Positions 35,655-44,755 of a DNA stretch of 63,298 nt are shown here, one piece after another. The translations under genes were made by a program, and so were the position numbers. The notes beneath the pieces are model-generated. The model had not been told where the DNA came from. It saw only the letters and a program-made list of their open reading frames with translations, and did no database searches. This DNA comes from Bdellovibrio sp. ZAP7 (GTDB lineage: Bacteria > Bdellovibrionota_B > Oligoflexia > Oligoflexales > RGVZ01), in contig CAMDKS010000020.1 of assembly GCA_945900755.1 (NCBI GenBank), forward strand, positions 1 to 63,298, read 5' to 3'. Position 1 is the stretch's first letter. Each line of letters opens with the position of its first letter.

Positions 35655-36284
35655 ATGAAAAGTGTAGTGTATTTTGTGTTTTCAGCCGTAGCGGTGGTGG
35701 CGGTTAGCTGCTCAAAAGAGCCAGCAAAAACCACATCAAGTAGCAGAGTGCAACAGGCAGAAGTGAAGCCGGAGGCAACACCAAAGGCATCAGTCGAAGG
35801 ACAAGGAGCCTCCAAGGAGCAGGTCATCGCGTTTGCGAAGTCCAAGAAACTTCTGAGTGATGGGATTGATGATTCGACTCTGACTATCAAGGGCTTGTCA
35901 GATTACACAGGCGATGAAAAGCAATGTGCCTACTTTGAGTTAGCAAAGTCCTATATCTGTGTGCAGGATACTACAATTTTCGCAGATGGCCAGATTGAGG
36001 GTTCGAGTGAAGGATGGCGCAACCCATTAAGCCATCTCCCCCCTGTCCGCATTCATCTCCCCACCGAAAGTGACCGTTGCTATGCTATTCATGGCGGCAA
36101 TCCATACTGGCAGACCGCGAGAGTGGTTGTTATTGGGCTAAAAAATTCTGGAGCCCTAACCAGCAATGGTCAGTGTGAGGGTTCTGCTGAGCTTATCGCT
36201 TTCACTGCGGGAGCGTCCTACGGTGCGTTGATCGGAGCGCTTACGGGAGATTTTATTCACTGCGCCTGTGTTGTAAATTTTTGA
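35655..36284 (+). CDS. Predicted lipoprotein, unknown function
   Basis: 209 residues from the ATG at 35655, supported by GGGAGA six bases upstream and by a classical lipoprotein signal ending VVAVSCSKE (Cys20); the longer frame from 35586 spoils the signal. The mature part has a Ser/Ala/Lys linker, then a compact domain with several Cys (CAYFELAKSYICV, CEG, CACVVNF). No family is recognised. It sits 75 bases before another secreted protein on the same strand. Confidence 0.7.
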   Translation: MKSVVYFVFSAVAVVAVSCSKEPAKTTSSSRVQQAEVKPEATPKASVEGQGASKEQVIAFAKSKKLLSDGIDDSTLTIKGLSDYTGDEKQCAYFELAKSYICVQDTTIFADGQIEGSSEGWRNPLSHLPPVRIHLPTESDRCYAIHGGNPYWQTARVVVIGLKNSGALTSNGQCEGSAELIAFTAGASYGALIGALTGDFIHCACVVNF

Positions 36285-36359
36285 GTAACAAATGTGTGAA
36301 ATTTGCGATATTATGACGGTCAATTATCCACCCTCAATCTTAACTTATGGAGTATTTTT

Positions 36360-36920
36360 ATGAAATTCATTGGAGCAGTATTTTTAATGATTATGGCGAG
36401 CAAATCATTAGGTGCAGAAAAACCGGATCGTACACCCTTTCTGACCGTTGGGTCTAGACAATGGAGTGGACACCTTGAAGGTAGGGCCTTGGATGTCGGT
36501 TTGATTACGTACGAGCATCGATCGGGTCTGCCAATGCTGCTAGACGAACGTGAATCAGGTTTTGGAGCTTTGATATCAAAAGGCGCTAAATCGACCAAAG
36601 GCTCTAGTCTGCCGTTAACAAAAGATGAAGAATTTACAAACTACGGGCTATTTGTTTCTGAAGGGGAATGTCTTAAAATTCAAACGTTGAATCGCTTATG
36701 CCTGGGCGGACAGTTGGAGGCTCTAGCGTTCAACCAGAAAAAATCCAGTCAACCCTATTTTGAGCTAGGGCTCTATGCAGCGGTTGAACGACCTTTGTTT
36801 GACCAATTTGTCACTCGTTTAGATGTGCGGCATAGCCTGTTTTCTCAAGAAGTGAACGGTGTAAAAGCTGGCGCATCAAATTGGGTCGTTGCTGCTGGTT
36901 TAGGCTGGAATGGGTTTTAA
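36360..36920 (+). CDS. Small secreted protein, possible outer-membrane barrel
   Basis: 186 residues from the ATG at 36360, with GGAG seven bases upstream and a signal peptide cleaved after SLGA (residue ~19). The mature protein alternates strands and Gly-rich turns (FELGLYAAVERPLF, RLDVRHSLF) and ends WVVAAGLGWNGF with a terminal Phe, as expected for BamA-assembled barrels. At this length it could be an eight-strand barrel. No family is recognised. Its tandem position after the lipoprotein at 35655 suggests a pair, though each has its own ribosome site. Confidence 0.65.
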   Translation: MKFIGAVFLMIMASKSLGAEKPDRTPFLTVGSRQWSGHLEGRALDVGLITYEHRSGLPMLLDERESGFGALISKGAKSTKGSSLPLTKDEEFTNYGLFVSEGECLKIQTLNRLCLGGQLEALAFNQKKSSQPYFELGLYAAVERPLFDQFVTRLDVRHSLFSQEVNGVKAGASNWVVAAGLGWNGF

Positions 36921-37080
36921 GTTTGCGTGGGGCGAGAAATGTTTTGCAATTTATGTGAACTGTAGACGGATCATACCTTTAGCGGCCTAAAAATCTTATC
37001 AGGACAATCAATTGATCCGTAAAAAAATAAATTGTCTATCCATCTCTTCAAATGAATCTAAGCTACTAAACAGCTTGCTG

Positions 37081-37115
37081 ATCGCAGGGGCACTTACTAT
37101 GTATGCCCCTGCGAT
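37081..37115. other. 12-bp perfect inverted repeat
   Basis: ATCGCAGGGGCA (37081-37092) and TGCCCCTGCGAT (37104-37115) form a GC-rich stem around an 11-base loop. It is 160 bases past the barrel candidate's stop. No T-run follows, so it may be a terminator of the Rho-assisted kind, a structured RNA or an operator. Confidence 0.55.
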
Positions 37116-37145
37116 TCGCATTTGGTATGTCTCAGTCACCTGGAA

Positions 37146-37492
37146 ATGACTCCTGAGACGGAACTGCAAGGTCTGTCGCCCAATTGCCAATCAAGAAAGA
37201 GGATCCTTTAACGTCCAACACTCTTGAATTAGTTGCGGAGAATGGCCAGATTTTAAATATAGATGGTCGTACCGACCTTATAAAGCCAGTCCACCGTCCA
37301 TCAAATATTTATAAAACTCCTCCATCAAAGGAAGTGCGGGACGTTGCTCGGTAGTGTCAATCAGCGGCACTACAGCTCAAAAAAGAGGCCAAAAAAATGT
37401 CCTGCCCGATACTTGCAAACAGGCGTTGAATGCCTTACGATCCCTTGACAATGCGCTCAAGGATTATCGGCACTCATTACAAAAAATTTAGA
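37146..37492 (+). pseudogene. Possible decayed small gene in the 36921-37536 gap
   Basis: Three protein-like stretches in different frames lie end to end. An ATG at 37146 opens MTPETELQGL...; a second frame continues IKKEDPLTSNTLELV to a TAG near 37352; a third ends KQALNALRSLDNALKDYRHS before TAG (37490-37492). Two frameshifts would join them. The last stretch reads like an amphipathic helix. Equally, this could be non-coding sequence with chance open frames. The remainder of this 616-base gap holds only the hairpin at 37081. Confidence 0.25.
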
Positions 37493-37536
37493 TAGTCTGA
37501 CTATTGTGGAACTAATTCAAGTAAAGGCCGGATTTT

Positions 37537-38031
37537 ATGAAAACTTGTCCTTGCGGATCAAAGTCGTTCTTTGATGATTGCTGCGGTCCAATAATTTCTG
37601 GGACTCCAGCGTCCACCGCAGAGGCTCTTGTGAGGTCGCGTTACACTGCATTTGTTGTTGGTTCATTGGATCATGTGGAGCGAACTCATGCTCCAGAAAT
37701 TCGCAGTGATTTCAATCGTGCTGAAGCAGAACGATTGGTCACCGATTGCGAATGGCACGGTCTGCGTATTCACAATGTTCACGAAACTGGTGATACAGCT
37801 GAGATTGCATTTGTCATACGATTTCGCCACAATCAAAAACTCATAACAAAGGGCTCTCTATCTAAATTTCGACGAGATGACGGCCATTGGTATTATCTCA
37901 GCAATTCGCCTGCACCGCATATCGCTGAGTTTCGAGGCGCTAAACTCGGACGAAATGAGCCCTGCCATTGTAACTCCGGTAAAAAATTTAAAAAATGCTG
38001 TGGCAGTGGCATCGAGCAGAGTGGAGCATGA
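37537..38031 (+). CDS. YchJ-family protein with N- and C-terminal SEC-C motifs
   Basis: 164 residues. The N-terminal SEC-C zinc motif reads CPCGSKSFFDDCCGP and the C-terminal one EPCHCNSGKKFKKCCG. Between them is an NTF2-like YchJ domain (AEALVRSRYTAFVVGSLDHVERTH). This is the usual YchJ architecture; the C-terminal SEC-C resembles the SecA tail that binds zinc and SecB/ribosomes. The biological role of YchJ is not established. The stop overlaps the start of the YkgJ-like gene (ATGA). Confidence 0.9.
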   Translation: MKTCPCGSKSFFDDCCGPIISGTPASTAEALVRSRYTAFVVGSLDHVERTHAPEIRSDFNRAEAERLVTDCEWHGLRIHNVHETGDTAEIAFVIRFRHNQKLITKGSLSKFRRDDGHWYYLSNSPAPHIAEFRGAKLGRNEPCHCNSGKKFKKCCGSGIEQSGA

Positions 38032-38783
38032 CAAAGCACTTTGCATGTACTGCGTGTGGAAAGTGCTGCTACGGTCTATTACCTCTTACGTTCAAAGATG
38101 CATTCGCTAATATTGGGCGATTTCCGCTGTGTCTTTCGTGGACGCCGGTTTTGAAGGGTAGCAAGGATTTTCCGATGGTTAAAACATTGGGGGTGACGAT
38201 AACTGTGGCTAAGGGTCAAGAACTGGCGGTGTTAATTGTTCCAACGTCATTTATTCCCAGTTCATTGCCCTGTCCTGCGCTGCAAGCCGATAACCTGTGT
38301 GGGATTCATGAGAGTAAACCCTCTCGGTGTAAGACGATGCCTTTTTATCCCTATCGCGACGAACGTTTTCAAGCAGAACTAACGAACCCAAGGCCAGGAT
38401 GGGAATGCGACACGTCAACCTCCGCACCGCTTGTTTACCAAGAGCAAAAAATTGTGGATCGTGAGGATTTTGATCGCGAACGGCAGGAGTTACTAGACGA
38501 AGTTCCGTTATTGAGGCGGTATGCTGATTATATGTTTAAATATTCACATTCCTTGCCAAATAATCTTATGTTCTCCGTCGGTAAGACAAAGGCCCACCAG
38601 GTCGTGACAAGTCTATCATCTTTTTTAACTGCAACTCAAAATACTGATGCTAGAAACATTGCCCAGCAGCAGCTGCCGATTCTCAAAACCTATGCAGAAC
38701 AGACCGCAGGGGATCCTAAGCTTGCCTTTTTCCACAATAATTATGTGAACTGGTCTAAAGAAATGGCTTACCTAGCAAAATGA
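38028..38783 (+). CDS. YkgJ-type cysteine-cluster protein
   Basis: 251 residues from the ATG at 38028, which overlaps the YchJ stop as ATGA and has GTGGAGC before it. The N-terminus has the CxxCxxCC cluster CTACGKCCYG, and a second Cys pair appears in CPALQADNLCGIHESKPSRC, the pattern of the CxxCxxCC/YkgJ family thought to bind zinc or an iron-sulphur cluster. The C-terminal half is helical and unassigned. Coupling to YchJ suggests a joint role in metal- or protein-handling. Its 3' end overlaps the convergent gene by 16 bases. Confidence 0.85.
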   Translation: MTKHFACTACGKCCYGLLPLTFKDAFANIGRFPLCLSWTPVLKGSKDFPMVKTLGVTITVAKGQELAVLIVPTSFIPSSLPCPALQADNLCGIHESKPSRCKTMPFYPYRDERFQAELTNPRPGWECDTSTSAPLVYQEQKIVDREDFDRERQELLDEVPLLRRYADYMFKYSHSLPNNLMFSVGKTKAHQVVTSLSSFLTATQNTDARNIAQQQLPILKTYAEQTAGDPKLAFFHNNYVNWSKEMAYLAK

Positions 38784-39814
38784 TTCCCTGAGGCGTTCTG
38801 ATCGCTGCTATTAACGATCGCTGCTACGCGAATTTCGCTAGAGTTTGGCTGCTCGCCACAGACAGCAAAACGAACGGTAGTCAATTGGCTCATTTCCAAC
38901 ACAATCCCGGGTAACGCTCTTTGGCAATCGTCCCTGGTTGCGAATGTCTCGACTGAGTATTTGGTTGCTGGCTTTTCTCCAAGTGTCACAACTGTAAGGT
39001 CAAAGTCGCGAGGATTAGTATATCCAGAAGCGCAATACGATGTCAGATACCCCCACTCTGAGGCTGCGTTTCCCAGTTGCCGCTCCATGTCCTGAACCAC
39101 CCTGGTGCAAGCAGCCAGTCCTGCAATTTCAGCAAAATGCAATGAATCTAAATTGAACTCCACCCCTGCGTATCCAAGTACAGTCGCTTTACTGTGGCCG
39201 ATGTTGGGACGCCAGGCTACAGAAGCCACATCGATACCGCCGCTAGAAAGTCCCCTAATTAGCATCTGATTCAAGTCGGAGGTGCTTGGATAATACGGTT
39301 TGCCGGTACGGAAAGAATCCTTATGCGGCATCTTTGTAGGCGTACCGATCGCATCCATATGCAGCCCCCATGGCATAGGACTCAGATGACGACTAAAAGT
39401 ACAATAGGCCATAAACGGGGCTAGACTTGTACGGCTCTCAAACATCTGCGTCTGCCATTCACGGTCCAGTTCGCATTGGGTCTTATTGTCATAGAATCCA
39501 TCTGGTTCGTAATAGAGTCTGAGCGAATGCAATGAGACGACGGGAAGGGCTTTATCGCTTTCGTAGCGAATAACTAAGTTGGTTCTTTTTGTACTCTCAG
39601 AATACTCACATCCTGCGCCCACTGTCTTTTTTTGAAATGCGACTTCAAATCTTTGGCGAGTTTGTTGTGCGAGGTCAAAACAATTTTCACCTTCGTCCCA
39701 TATAAAATTATAGGCTGTGTACCGAAACTCTGCCGCCGTAGCAATAACCGCGGTAAACATTGAAATCAATGCTACTAATGAGTTTATGAATCCTGTTCTG
39801 GTAAAATGAACCAC
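38768..39814 (-). CDS. Secreted protein of unknown function
   Basis: 348 residues with a signal peptide (hydrophobic 9-26, cleaved near ATAA-EF). The mature part contains about ten Cys, many spaced as if paired (CFDLAQQ, CEYSE, CELDRE, CTFSR, CTRVV, CASG, CQRALP, CGEQ), consistent with a disulphide-stabilised extracytoplasmic protein. I recognise no domain. It converges with the YkgJ-like gene, sharing the last 16 bases, and no T-rich terminator separates them. Confidence 0.65.
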   Translation of the reverse strand: MVHFTRTGFINSLVALISMFTAVIATAAEFRYTAYNFIWDEGENCFDLAQQTRQRFEVAFQKKTVGAGCEYSESTKRTNLVIRYESDKALPVVSLHSLRLYYEPDGFYDNKTQCELDREWQTQMFESRTSLAPFMAYCTFSRHLSPMPWGLHMDAIGTPTKMPHKDSFRTGKPYYPSTSDLNQMLIRGLSSGGIDVASVAWRPNIGHSKATVLGYAGVEFNLDSLHFAEIAGLAACTRVVQDMERQLGNAASEWGYLTSYCASGYTNPRDFDLTVVTLGEKPATKYSVETFATRDDCQRALPGIVLEMSQLTTVRFAVCGEQPNSSEIRVAAIVNSSDQNASGNHFAR

Positions 39815-40102
39815 GAGACCTCCCTATTTTTACTATACGATAGTAGACCTATTGCATGCGGAAAACTCAAGGCATAATATTGGCAAAATCTAAAGCCCAA
39901 AGTCGTAGTATTCGGATATTTTTACAGATATAGATCCATAATTGCTTATGGTTATAGGATTTTCCTAAATTTTGACGTTGCGAATGCCGATAACGACACC
40001 GAAGCTCAAGGGATGGGTTTCAAGGGTACGCATGGATGCGTTGTCGTTTTTAACTTCATGCCAAGAACTTTTATCGGCGTGACACAGAATTGGGAGTCCA
40101 TT

Positions 40103-41188
40103 ATGAAACAGGTATCTTCAGTGATTTATGCGGTGGCATTAATTAGTGCGCTTGGAGGCTGTGGCACTAAAGACAGTAGCTCTACTACTACTCCTACAAC
40201 TGCGACAGCATCAGCAGTAGTGGACGATCCGCAGTTACAGAGCAGTGTGGTCAATGCCACCCATGGCGACGCTATTTCAGCGTCAGCCGATCAGAGTGCA
40301 TCTGGTGCGAGCTTGCGCGACGGTGGCTCCTCAGATGCTACGGGCTCCTCCGACGATGATACGAGCACCATTACTAAAACTTGCGCTGTGTCGGGCGCGA
40401 CGGCGGTGGTGACGATATCTTCGACCATTAGCAGAACTAAGACCGATACTAAGAAATCGGGAAAGGTAACTTTGAAGCATGTGGCCACCGGAAGCGGTAC
40501 GGCGACCCGTACGTGGTCTCGAACGGACGGTGCTGCCGTCGCCTGTAACACGGCAGCCTCTGGCGCCAACGTCGATTTTAAGAATCCTAGTGGGCTTAAG
40601 CTTGATTTAGCTTTCGAAAGAAGCCGTGAGGTAGTCAATACATTTACGAGCACTGCTTTGACGCGAACGTCTACCAAATCATTCAAGGCTTCTGGAAAGC
40701 GTGCCGTCACGTGGTCCTCAAATGATGTGGCGGCTGACAATGCGACGACCTACGTACGCAACAAGTCGATTGTTATTACTGATGTCACACATTCATTGGT
40801 TATGACGAATAAAGACGGCGTCACTGTTTCTTCTTCTATCGCTATCAACACAACAGTCGATAAGCCACTGGTCGTTAAAGTAGAGCGCAGCAAAACAGAT
40901 AACACTGTTACGGGTAAAACAATTGTAAGCGGTCAAGTGGTTGCAAAAAAAGACTCAGATGCCACGATTACCACTACATATGCAGACTTTAAGTTGGGTA
41001 CAGATGAGTGCAAGCCGGTGAGCGGAACGGCGACCATTGTGATTGCGGATTCTGCGGGTACTGTGCTTAAGACGTTGGTTCTCGAAGCTGGAACAACAAG
41101 TGACGGCGAACTGAAAGACAAGGATAGTGGAGTAGAAGTGGAAGGTTTTTCATTGGATAATTGTGACACGGAAGACAAAAAAATCTAA
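40103..41188 (+). CDS. Thr/Ser-rich predicted lipoprotein
   Basis: 361 residues from the ATG at 40103, preceded by GGGAG and giving a lipoprotein signal ending ALGGCGT (Cys19). A 90-residue linker very rich in Ser, Thr, Ala and Asp precedes a beta-strand-like mature domain dominated by Thr, Lys and Val (TITKTCAVSGATAVVTISS). Four Cys are present after the lipid Cys. The composition is that of a surface-exposed beta protein, but I know no family. Methylglyoxal synthase starts 14 bases downstream and may share its transcript. Confidence 0.65.
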   Translation: MKQVSSVIYAVALISALGGCGTKDSSSTTTPTTATASAVVDDPQLQSSVVNATHGDAISASADQSASGASLRDGGSSDATGSSDDDTSTITKTCAVSGATAVVTISSTISRTKTDTKKSGKVTLKHVATGSGTATRTWSRTDGAAVACNTAASGANVDFKNPSGLKLDLAFERSREVVNTFTSTALTRTSTKSFKASGKRAVTWSSNDVAADNATTYVRNKSIVITDVTHSLVMTNKDGVTVSSSIAINTTVDKPLVVKVERSKTDNTVTGKTIVSGQVVAKKDSDATITTTYADFKLGTDECKPVSGTATIVIADSAGTVLKTLVLEAGTTSDGELKDKDSGVEVEGFSLDNCDTEDKKI

Positions 41189-41202
41189 GCTAGGGATAGA
41201 TT

Positions 41203-41571
41203 ATGAAAATTGCCCTGATAGCGCATGATCAAAAGAAGGCTTTGATGCTGGATTTTTGTCAACGGCATCAGGGCATCTTACGTCTTCACGAACTAGTCGC
41301 CACAGGCACCACCGGAGAGCGGGTTGCTGCTGGAACGGGACTTAAAATACACAGGTACCTATCTGGACCTCAAGGGGGCGACCAGCAGATTGGCAGCGCC
41401 ATTGCCACTCGCCAAATAGACATGGTCATTTTTTTTCGAGATCCATTGACGGCTCATCCTCATGAGCCTGACGTGGCGGCTCTGCTCAGGCTTTGTGACG
41501 TAGTGGGTATTCCTGTCGCGACCAATGTCGCCACTGCAGAGGCTCTCATATTGTCAATAACGAAGAGCTAG
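41203..41571 (+). CDS. mgsA: Methylglyoxal synthase
   Basis: 122 residues. Converts dihydroxyacetone phosphate to methylglyoxal and phosphate. Catalytic and phosphate-binding features align in spacing with E. coli MgsA: D60 in [12 protein letters not shown]80 in [14 protein letters not shown], then H87 and D90. E. coli is ~152 residues; this is a short version, like many from other phyla. The enzyme relieves phosphosugar stress and bypasses lower glycolysis. It follows a lipoprotein gene by 14 bases and faces the convergent dbpA gene. Confidence 0.94.
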   Translation: MKIALIAHDQKKALMLDFCQRHQGILRLHELVATGTTGERVAAGTGLKIHRYLSGPQGGDQQIGSAIATRQIDMVIFFRDPLTAHPHEPDVAALLRLCDVVGIPVATNVATAEALILSITKS

Positions 41572-41616
41572 GGAAAAATATGGGTTATGCGGCTAAAACG
41601 GAATTTTATTGAAGAA

Positions 41617-43146
41617 TTAGCGAACAATTTCCACTCGAAATTTCCGTCCTTTAATTTTCCCGTTATTCAGACGCTGTAGGGCCAACTTGGCGACCCCAGC
41701 AGAGACGGCTACGTAAGAAAAATTGTCATGGATTTCGATTTTTCCAATGTCGGAAGCCTTGAGCCCGCCGGCTTCCCCGGTAAGTGCCCCTAGGATATCA
41801 CCAGGCCGCACTTTGTCTTTCCGGCCTCCAGCGATGAGGAGTGTCTCCATTTTAGCGTCTTGTGAAAAGACGGCTTTTGGCGATTGTTCTTTTTGCGAGG
41901 AAAATCGCGACAAGGATTTCTTTTCTAGGGGGCTACGCGTAACCGCCTCGATCCCTTGGATTTTAATGAGGTCTCGCTGAGTGGCCAGCGAGATGGCAAG
42001 CCCAGCTTTGCCGGCCCGTCCTGTGCGGCCAATGCGGTGCACGTACACGTCTGGTTTTGAGGGGAGGTCGAAATTGAAAACAATTTCTAAATTTTCGACG
42101 TCGATGCCACGGGCCGCAACGTCAGTGGCAATAAGCACACGTACGCTTTTATTTCTAAATCTAGCCATGACTCGGTCTCTCATATACTGCTCCAATTCAC
42201 CATGGAGGCAGGCCGTGCTGACCTTTGCGTTGCTGAGAATTTCCACGAGTTCGTTGCAGGCAATTTTTGTGTTGCAAAAAACGATGGCGGATTCCGGTTG
42301 ATATTCTTGAAGAAGCGCAACCAAGGTCGATGATTTTGTTTCGTTAGTCGTCGTGTACACAAGTTGACGAATAGCACCTGCGGCTTCGGTTTTTTCGGAA
42401 ATTGTGATTCGTGCGGGATGACGTTGATAGGTACGGCTCATGGCCTCGATTTCCTCGGGAAAGGTAGCCGAGAAAAATACAGTTTGCCTAGATTTTGGAG
42501 TGGCTTTTAAGATAAGGGCCATATCCTCTTCAAATCCCATGTCAAGCATGCGGTCGGCTTCATCTAAAACAACCGTCACGAGTTTTGAAAGATCGAGGTG
42601 CTCTCGGTTGATGTGATCGAGAATTCTCCCTGGAGTTCCAACGGCGATGTGGATGCCATTTTCAAGGGAATCTCGCTGGGGCCTCACGGGAGTGCCGCCA
42701 GCGAGCGGTAATACTTTGAGGCCTGGGTGTTTGCGACCAAGTTTGCGTATGTCTCTGGTTACCTGTGCACACAGTTCTCTGGTCGGACACAAGATGAGGG
42801 CTTGAAGGTGTGGGCTCGCAAGGGCTAGTTTTTGGAGAATGGGCAGTGCAAAGGCCGCGGTTTTTCCGCTGCCAGTTTTGCTTTGTCCAATAAGGTCCTT
42901 GCCCTGAAGGAGCAGGGGAATACTTTGACGTTGAATGGGCGATAGCTTTTGAAATCCCATCTCCTGAACAACGGCCACTAGATCTGCTGAAAGGGGGAGA
43001 GTTGCAAACTCAGTCGGCGGCAGATCTACTCGTGACGCCTGCTTTGCACCCGTGGATTTCTTGGCAGAGGTCGCTTCGACCGCCTCTGCCGAGGGATTTT
43101 TAGGGCTCACCTTTTTTTGCGGAACGTTTCGCTTCGAATCGGTCAT
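41617..43146 (-). CDS. dbpA: DEAD-box RNA helicase DbpA
   Basis: 509 residues. A Lys/Ser/Pro-rich N-terminus (~45) precedes the helicase core. Q-motif FQKLSPIQRQSIP, Walker A SKTGSGKTAA, DEAD box VVLDEADRML, SAT, and HRIGRTGRAG are all present. The C-terminal ~75 residues (DILGALTGEAGGLKASDIGKI-type, split) match the DbpA RNA-binding domain that recognises 23S rRNA hairpin 92 in 50S assembly. The ATG overlaps the stop of the subtilisin-like protease gene (ATGA), an unusual pairing. Walker A begins with Ser instead of the usual Ala. Confidence 0.93.
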   Translation of the reverse strand: MTDSKRNVPQKKVSPKNPSAEAVEATSAKKSTGAKQASRVDLPPTEFATLPLSADLVAVVQEMGFQKLSPIQRQSIPLLLQGKDLIGQSKTGSGKTAAFALPILQKLALASPHLQALILCPTRELCAQVTRDIRKLGRKHPGLKVLPLAGGTPVRPQRDSLENGIHIAVGTPGRILDHINREHLDLSKLVTVVLDEADRMLDMGFEEDMALILKATPKSRQTVFFSATFPEEIEAMSRTYQRHPARITISEKTEAAGAIRQLVYTTTNETKSSTLVALLQEYQPESAIVFCNTKIACNELVEILSNAKVSTACLHGELEQYMRDRVMARFRNKSVRVLIATDVAARGIDVENLEIVFNFDLPSKPDVYVHRIGRTGRAGKAGLAISLATQRDLIKIQGIEAVTRSPLEKKSLSRFSSQKEQSPKAVFSQDAKMETLLIAGGRKDKVRPGDILGALTGEAGGLKASDIGKIEIHDNFSYVAVSAGVAKLALQRLNNGKIKGRKFRVEIVR

Positions 43147-44681
43147 TTAACGTGCTTTCTAGACTTAACGGCTTCGTAGGCGTTGGCGAGGCCATAGCCG
43201 AACGTGTTGTTTGGAATGGCTGATCCTGCGACCCCACCACATGTTTGGGTACTAGTTTTGTGATCGGCAGTCGTCTTTATGATCTGTTTGGTTTCATCAA
43301 TTTTGCCGATTAGAGTCGGATCTGCCGACCACAGCAGTGCAACGAGTCCGACAAGGTGTGGTCCTGCCATGGACGTTCCACTCCAGCCAGATTCATTGAA
43401 GGCACCGCTTTTAACGGCGGAACGAATGCTCACACCTGGGGCCGAAACATCAGGTCCGAGATTATTGTTAAAGGTGCTGGGCCCACGACTTGAAAAACTT
43501 GCGATCGCATCACTGCGGTGATCTGAGGCGCCAACACTGAGCACTAGGTCGGTGTGAAACGCAGGACCCGCATTAATGGTTGAGCAGGCAGGACCATCAT
43601 TGCCTGCCGATGCCACGACGAAGATTCCTGCGGCTTGCATAGCATTGAGAGGGCGTTCAAATTCGTTGCCGTCGCAGCCCTCACTTTTTGGACAGCCCCA
43701 GCTATTATTAATGACGTGAGGTGCCATTTGCGGGCGCGCATCGGACACGGGGTTTCCATTTTGTGGCCACGGTGCTAGGAACCATTGAAAGCACTCGGTA
43801 TACATTTCTGGATTACCCATTCCGGCGTCCATATTGCGACATCCGATCCACTTTGCTCCAGGCGCAACACCAATCTGATTTCCGGCATTATCATCGCCTA
43901 CCACGGTGCCGAGGGTGTGTGTGCCATGGTCATGATCGTCACAGGGGACCGACACATTGTATCCGCATGCGGAAGAACCGCCTACGGTCTTGTGTACGGA
44001 ATCATGCCAAGAATACGAATGATCAGCCGTCGTGCCGTCCCAGCCTCGGTAATGATTTTTTAGGGCCACGTGATCCCAGCGCACCCCAGTGTCTTGCCCC
44101 GCAACCACGATATTTTCACCACGAACATTAAATTCGTTCCACACCTTGGTGGCTCCAAGGTGGACGATATTTGGGCCTGGGCCGGCTAGCCCTGGTTCCT
44201 CTGCGGCTGCGGCTGCGGCTGATGGCATTTCATTTTTGATTTTAGGATTACCGATCACACGTAGCACGTCGGGACGTTTTAGAATTTCTTCCAGCTGAGA
44301 GCTGGAAACACTATCGGCGACGATCATATTGCTGATGTAGTAGGGGCGCCAGATGATTTGTTCGTTAGTGAGCCAATGGCGAATGGACGATTGAGACGTT
44401 TCAGAGGTTGCCACCAACGCGTTAAAAACGGCGGTGATCCGTGTAGAGCGAGGGGTTGAAGCATCGAATTTTGCTGCGAGTGCTTTTAGATCTGCGACGT
44501 CGGTCATATAAATCATGACGGTTGGATTCACCTGTGTGGGCGTAGAGCTAGAGGCAATATTAGAGATTTTATTTTGATATTGTTTTAGCAGCCAAGGGGA
44601 GGCCTTTGAGCTCCAGGAAGGCTCTGCGGCAAAGGCTGAAGTTGAAGTGGCCAGTAATACAATTTTGATTATAACATTCAT
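43143..44681 (-). CDS. Secreted subtilisin-like S8 protease (bacillopeptidase F-like)
   Basis: 512 residues from the ATG at 44681, which has GGAG seven bases upstream and yields a signal peptide cleaved near AFAA. A propeptide-like region (about 20-160) is followed by a peptidase domain with the triad D197 (AGQDTGV), H252 (DHGTHTLG) and S437 (SGTSMAG), and the oxyanion Asn in INNSWG. The stretch YRGWDGTTADHSYSWHD resembles bacillopeptidase F. A run of eight Ala near 155-160 may be the maturation site. Its stop overlaps the dbpA start. Confidence 0.92.
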   Translation of the reverse strand: MNVIIKIVLLATSTSAFAAEPSWSSKASPWLLKQYQNKISNIASSSTPTQVNPTVMIYMTDVADLKALAAKFDASTPRSTRITAVFNALVATSETSQSSIRHWLTNEQIIWRPYYISNMIVADSVSSSQLEEILKRPDVLRVIGNPKIKNEMPSAAAAAAEEPGLAGPGPNIVHLGATKVWNEFNVRGENIVVAGQDTGVRWDHVALKNHYRGWDGTTADHSYSWHDSVHKTVGGSSACGYNVSVPCDDHDHGTHTLGTVVGDDNAGNQIGVAPGAKWIGCRNMDAGMGNPEMYTECFQWFLAPWPQNGNPVSDARPQMAPHVINNSWGCPKSEGCDGNEFERPLNAMQAAGIFVVASAGNDGPACSTINAGPAFHTDLVLSVGASDHRSDAIASFSSRGPSTFNNNLGPDVSAPGVSIRSAVKSGAFNESGWSGTSMAGPHLVGLVALLWSADPTLIGKIDETKQIIKTTADHKTSTQTCGGVAGSAIPNNTFGYGLANAYEAVKSRKHVK

Positions 44682-44755
44682 TGGGAAACTCCATTGTTTG
44701 TGAGTAATGCGAACGTTGTTTTTGCGAGAAATATCTTGGCACATCTAACTTTGTA

